Source of the DNA: Rhizophlyctis rosea
Lineage: Eukaryota; Chytridiomycota; Chytridiomycetes; Rhizophlyctidales; Rhizophlyctidaceae
Direction of reading: 5' to 3'
Assembly: GCA_027596075.1 (NCBI GenBank)
Contig: JADGJC010000659.1
Span: 1-11,732, forward strand
Length of the DNA: 11,732 nucleotides
The notes under the pieces are model-generated. The model had not been told where the DNA came from. It was given only the letters and a program-made list of their open reading frames with translations, and searched no databases. Within the stretch, counting starts at the first letter, position 1; each line of letters starts with the position of its first letter. Both the position numbers and the translations under genes were made by a program. This document shows, one piece after another, positions 8,897-11,732 of the stretch.

Positions 8897-9285
8897 AGAA
8901 AGTTGCTGGGCTACAGCTTCTTAACAAAGCCGTGGGCGTTTGGCATAATAGCACTCCTTGACTACTACGATGTGCCATGTTCGCGTCGCGTGGGCTTTTG
9001 TTGATAGTGTTCACAGGAAGACTCCTGAAAATTTTCTTTTCCAACTTGTCGAAGCAGAATGCACCTCACATGATGTTCACCAAGTCCACTATTTCATCCA
9101 TCCGAAGTGTCCGCTCTGAGATCAATGCATTCTGCCGTGAGCAAGTTTGAACTCATGCCCAGCCTTATTCAAAGGCCGGACGGTTCCTGTTGCCAAAATC
9201 TACTAACGAAACTTTTTTTGTCTCGCGCGGTTGCTATTCTCATTACGTGTTCGTGGATTCCAAACCATGTAGAGTGAGACATCAT
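8897..9285. other. Interval without a recognised gene
   Basis: A plus-strand TACTAAC (9200-9206) lies after a GTGAGC (9137) that could serve as a donor. The only acceptors downstream, near 9272-9274, do not give a convincing product. Nothing else stands out. Confidence 0.3.
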
Positions 9286-9286
9286 A

Positions 9287-9566
9287 TTGAGTGTTATGCA
9301 TCTGCAAATTGTATGTGATCTGCGCACCGTTGCCATCCACATTTTACTGTCCCTGCGGTATGACGAGGATCCATTTCTGGTGATAAGAAGGAAAATACGA
9401 GTTGAGGAGATTCACCCGTTTGCAGCAGCCTTTCAACAAGACTGGGCAGACGACATGACAACAGAGTCTCTGACGGCGTGCTGTCGAATTTCCTCAAGTC
9501 CAATAAACTTCCGAAATACCCGAGCACCTCTGTTTTGTGCGTTCTTTTTGTGACTTTGTTGGACAT
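9287..9566. other. Stretch open on both strands, coding strand undecided
   Basis: Plus 9287-9553 (88 codons, including HPFAAAFQQDWADDM) and minus 9566-9294 (90 codons, including GSLLDLRKFDS and LPSLVERLLQTGE) are both open. Either could be an exon. Neither has a recognisable domain or a strong start context, and they cannot both be taken at face value. Confidence 0.2.
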
Positions 9567-9592
9567 CCAACGTGTGTCGTCCAGTCACAGAA

Positions 9593-9797
9593 GGGTTCCC
9601 CAATGAACAAGGCACGCCGTATTGACCTACGGGCATTCATTTCTGGTACCCAATGGACAAAATCACCTCGTATGCTTCGAAATGGTTACCCGGTGGACGG
9701 ATCATTTCAGTTTTGCTAATGATCACTCAGTGCGGGCATCAGATGATCAGATGAGGTAATTTGGACCAACGGACCTCCAATCGGGCGCCCAATGGAC
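9593..9797 (+). repeat. Dispersed degenerate repeat, core GGTNCCCAATGRAC
   Basis: Four related copies sit at 9593-9608 (GGGTTCCCCAATGAAC), 9645-9658 (GGTACCCAATGGAC), 9684-9698 (GGTTACCCGGTGGAC) and 9783-9797 (GGGCGCCCAATGGAC). A weaker one, GGACCAACGGAC, starts at 9763. Spacing is irregular (39 to 99 bp). The same core recurs at 11634-11699. Confidence 0.6.
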
Positions 9798-9863
9798 GTC
9801 TGCACCCGACCGTCGGTGACGTAAGGACAAATTTGGGATGGCCTCTATACTTTTGACCCTAGT

Positions 9864-9893
9864 GCGAATTCGCGCGTTCGAAGGATCGCGATC
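9864..9893. repeat. Cluster of perfect palindromes
   Basis: Within 30 bp lie GCGAATTCGC (9864-9873), TTCGAA (9877-9882) and GATCGCGATC (9884-9893), all perfect inverted repeats. They stand in AT/GC-mixed DNA with no gene recognised nearby. Such a cluster could be a protein-binding site or a recombination relic; no function is shown. Confidence 0.6.
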
Positions 9894-9899
9894 ACGCCG

Positions 9900-10960
9900 A
9901 TTACTGGTAAATAGCACTTAGCAGGTCATCAAGCAGAACGCCTTCAATGCAACCAGGAAGTTGATACAGATTGTGTGGACGCCACAGTCTGTGTGTAGCA
10001 TTACAGCATCGTCGCTTTCTTTTGTGTTCCTTTGTAGGTCTTGGTCATCACTCCCATTAACTGAGCTTCGGGATTGGTGGGAGCGCCATTCATTGCTAGG
10101 TCTCATGGATACTCGAGCAATCATTCATGAGCACTGGATGACGATATTGAACAAATGAGTGGCATCACCCCATCAGGCGAAATCACATGGAAACGACTAA
10201 TATCCATCTCTTTTTTCTGCATGCCGATTGTCACCAATTTGTAGAAACAATCAAATGCACTTCTGCATGCCACAGATACAGGCTGATTGGGACGTCTAAC
10301 GGAAGCTGCAAACTCTGCAATGAGGCTTCCATATGGCAAACCCTCCATTCTTTGCGCGTATCCCTTTTCCTGCTACTGAGAAGCAATACTCGAACCATTT
10401 GAACCAATGATTTCGAGTCGTCTAATTGGAAGTGTTCAAAACAACCTTTCCGGCAGGGCATCCAGGCCGAACGTTACAACCTGAGTTGAAGTGGTAGTAC
10501 GGGCGGAAGGTGAAACCCTTTTCGGACCCAAGCATTCCCAATTGCCGATGGACGCTGAATCTGCTTGATCGCATCGACTTCAGTGATCAGTGGTCGTGCA
10601 CGTTTCGCTGAAATCTATAAAGTCTAGGTTACTTTTTCTTCTTTTGCTTGTCTTCGAAGAACATATTCGTGCAACTCAGCCGAGCTGAAGGCCATCCGCA
10701 CTGAACCCAGCTCCCAGCGCTGCCCTGTTGCTTTACTTGTTCTCATCTAACAACGTAGTGATACTGTCACACCTGCTCATCTTGAATTTCCCCCGTATTG
10801 CCTCAAAGAAGATCAAGCTCAACAAGAGAGAAACAGGCAGGATGGGTTGCATGGATGCACCAGCTCGTCATTGTGTTGTTTTTCCTTCATGCGGCCATGA
10901 CGGGAAAGACGTCGGGCTTGAAATAAGTGCAATCTGGTGGTCGACGATAGAGGTGGGTAT
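9900..10960. other. Gene-poor interval with short unassigned open frames
   Basis: The most protein-like stretch is on the minus strand at 10348-10121 (75 codons: MEGLPYGSLIAEF, then PNQPVSVACRSAFDCF), preceded by a possible acceptor ending TCAGTAGCAG. An overlapping minus frame (10461-10231) and a plus frame (10187-10402) are open too. None has a known motif. No RNA gene or clear repeat was seen. Confidence 0.3.
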
Positions 10961-10967
10961 TAGTGTC

Positions 10968-11252
10968 TCATGGACATGCAAATCCCGCCTGCTTTATATC
11001 AAGTGTACATACTTTTTGGTGTGTGTATGCCGATGGTAGTTCCGTTGGATTAGCCACAATCAGGGCGTGGGTGATTCTCTCTCTTCTTCTTCTCATTGGC
11101 ATCGCAGACGTGACGGGGGCCGTGAAGACTATCTTGTAAAGATGGAGCGCTTCTTTTTTCGGAGAATCTTGAGTAAGCGAGTTCAGAAGTCGTAGAACTT
11201 CGTAGAGAATCCAATTGATGCCAAAAACGGTTGATAACACATCTGAATCCAT
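10968..11252 (-). other. Protein-like minus-strand open frame, unknown
   Basis: From an ATG at 11252 the frame runs 94 codons: MDSDVLSTVFGINWILYEV, LRLLNSLTQDSPKKEALHLY, and an Arg cluster MRRRRERI, then ends in a TGA at 10968. The first 30 residues are hydrophobic and could form a helix. A second minus frame (11292-11050) overlaps it. The start has a poor context (T at -3). Family unknown; it may be an exon or chance. Confidence 0.25.
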
Positions 11253-11588
11253 AAGACGGGCGCGGCTGTGCGTTGATCTGAATTATCCACAACAGCTCTG
11301 GTCGTGAGGGTCGTGCCCATTGTTCACATTATCACACTTCTGTATGTATTTGAGAAGTGAATGACTTGGTCGTGGTGGTCATTCCAGATATCAGCATATT
11401 CCCAACATGCGAAGCCCAATCTGCACGTCCGGAGGTGGGTCTTACAACCTCTGATACCTACTCATGTGTCATGGAGAACGGAGTTCCATATCTTCGAAGC
11501 AAGATCATCTACTCATGTTGACATCCCAAAACCCCCCCTAAGTAAAGAAGTTGTCCGTCGGCCACCCACCACCGGGCAATACCCTTAT

Positions 11589-11732
11589 GCAGGTTGGGCA
11601 AATGAAAGTGTCGCAGGTGGGGCAGCCACCACAGGGTGCCCAATGAACGCTCTTTGCAGGTTACCCATTGAGCAACTTTTTGCAGGTTGCCCATTTGGCA
11701 CCCTTTGCCAATTTGCCCATTGAGACCCCTTC
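11589..11732 (+). repeat. Degenerate minisatellite of about 25 bp, running off the window
   Basis: GCAGGT recurs at 11589, 11613, 11656 and 11682, with decayed units near 11631 (ACAGGGTGCCC) and 11707 (GCCAATTTGCCC). Units are 24 to 27 bp and typically read TTGCAGGTTRCCCATTGAGCA. GGTGCCCAATGAAC, GGTTACCCATTGAGC and GGTTGCCCATTTGGC (11635-11699) tie it to the repeat family at 9593-9797. The array is cut by the window edge, so its full size is unknown. Confidence 0.7.

Noticed and set aside
6042..11732. Retrotransposon or DNA transposon coding region
   Set aside because: No reverse transcriptase, integrase, transposase or helicase motif was seen in any frame, and no terminal inverted repeats were found by eye.

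Overview
The window looks like nuclear DNA of a filamentous or early-diverging fungus. The evidence is two intron-rich protein genes whose introns are mostly 57 to 120 nt long, with GT..AG ends and CTAAC/CTGAT-type branch sites. The proteins themselves are of fungal type: a Mei2-like RRM protein and a CRAL-TRIO (Sec14-like) protein. Nothing bacterial, organellar or viral was recognised. The lineage (chytrid, basidiomycete or other) cannot be fixed from this sequence alone.

Left part, 1-3391, minus strand: a 12-exon gene for a protein of about 746 residues with two RRMs of the Mei2-like RRM1/RRM2 type. A Gly/Met-rich arm precedes them and a Met/Pro-rich, Ser/Ala-rich arm follows. One exon is only 15 nt. 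The stop codon is at 46-48, inside a 37-bp tandem duplication. Its 5' end is ambiguous: either the ATG at 3135, or an extra short exon with an ATG at 3391.

Middle, 3392-6041: a roughly 440-bp shared upstream region, then a divergent plus-strand gene with seven coding exons and a probable 5'UTR intron. It encodes a complete 373-residue CRAL-TRIO lipid-binding/transfer protein. The two genes are head to head and may share a promoter. No functional link between them is evident.

Right part, 6042-11732: about 5.7 kb without a gene I can recognise. It holds a sharp strand-composition switch (C-rich to G-rich on the + strand, around 6500-7060), several short open frames that read like protein but match no family known to me, and one convincing minus-strand intron (8348-8446) that joins two open frames. 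It also holds a cluster of perfect palindromes (9864-9893) and a degenerate sequence family with core GGTNCCCAATGRAC. That family is scattered at 9593-9797 and recurs in a 25-bp-type minisatellite that runs off the right edge (about 11589-11732). This part may be a gene-poor interval with relic genes, or may contain fast-evolving lineage-specific genes. I saw no transposase, reverse transcriptase, integrase, tRNA, rRNA or CRISPR array.
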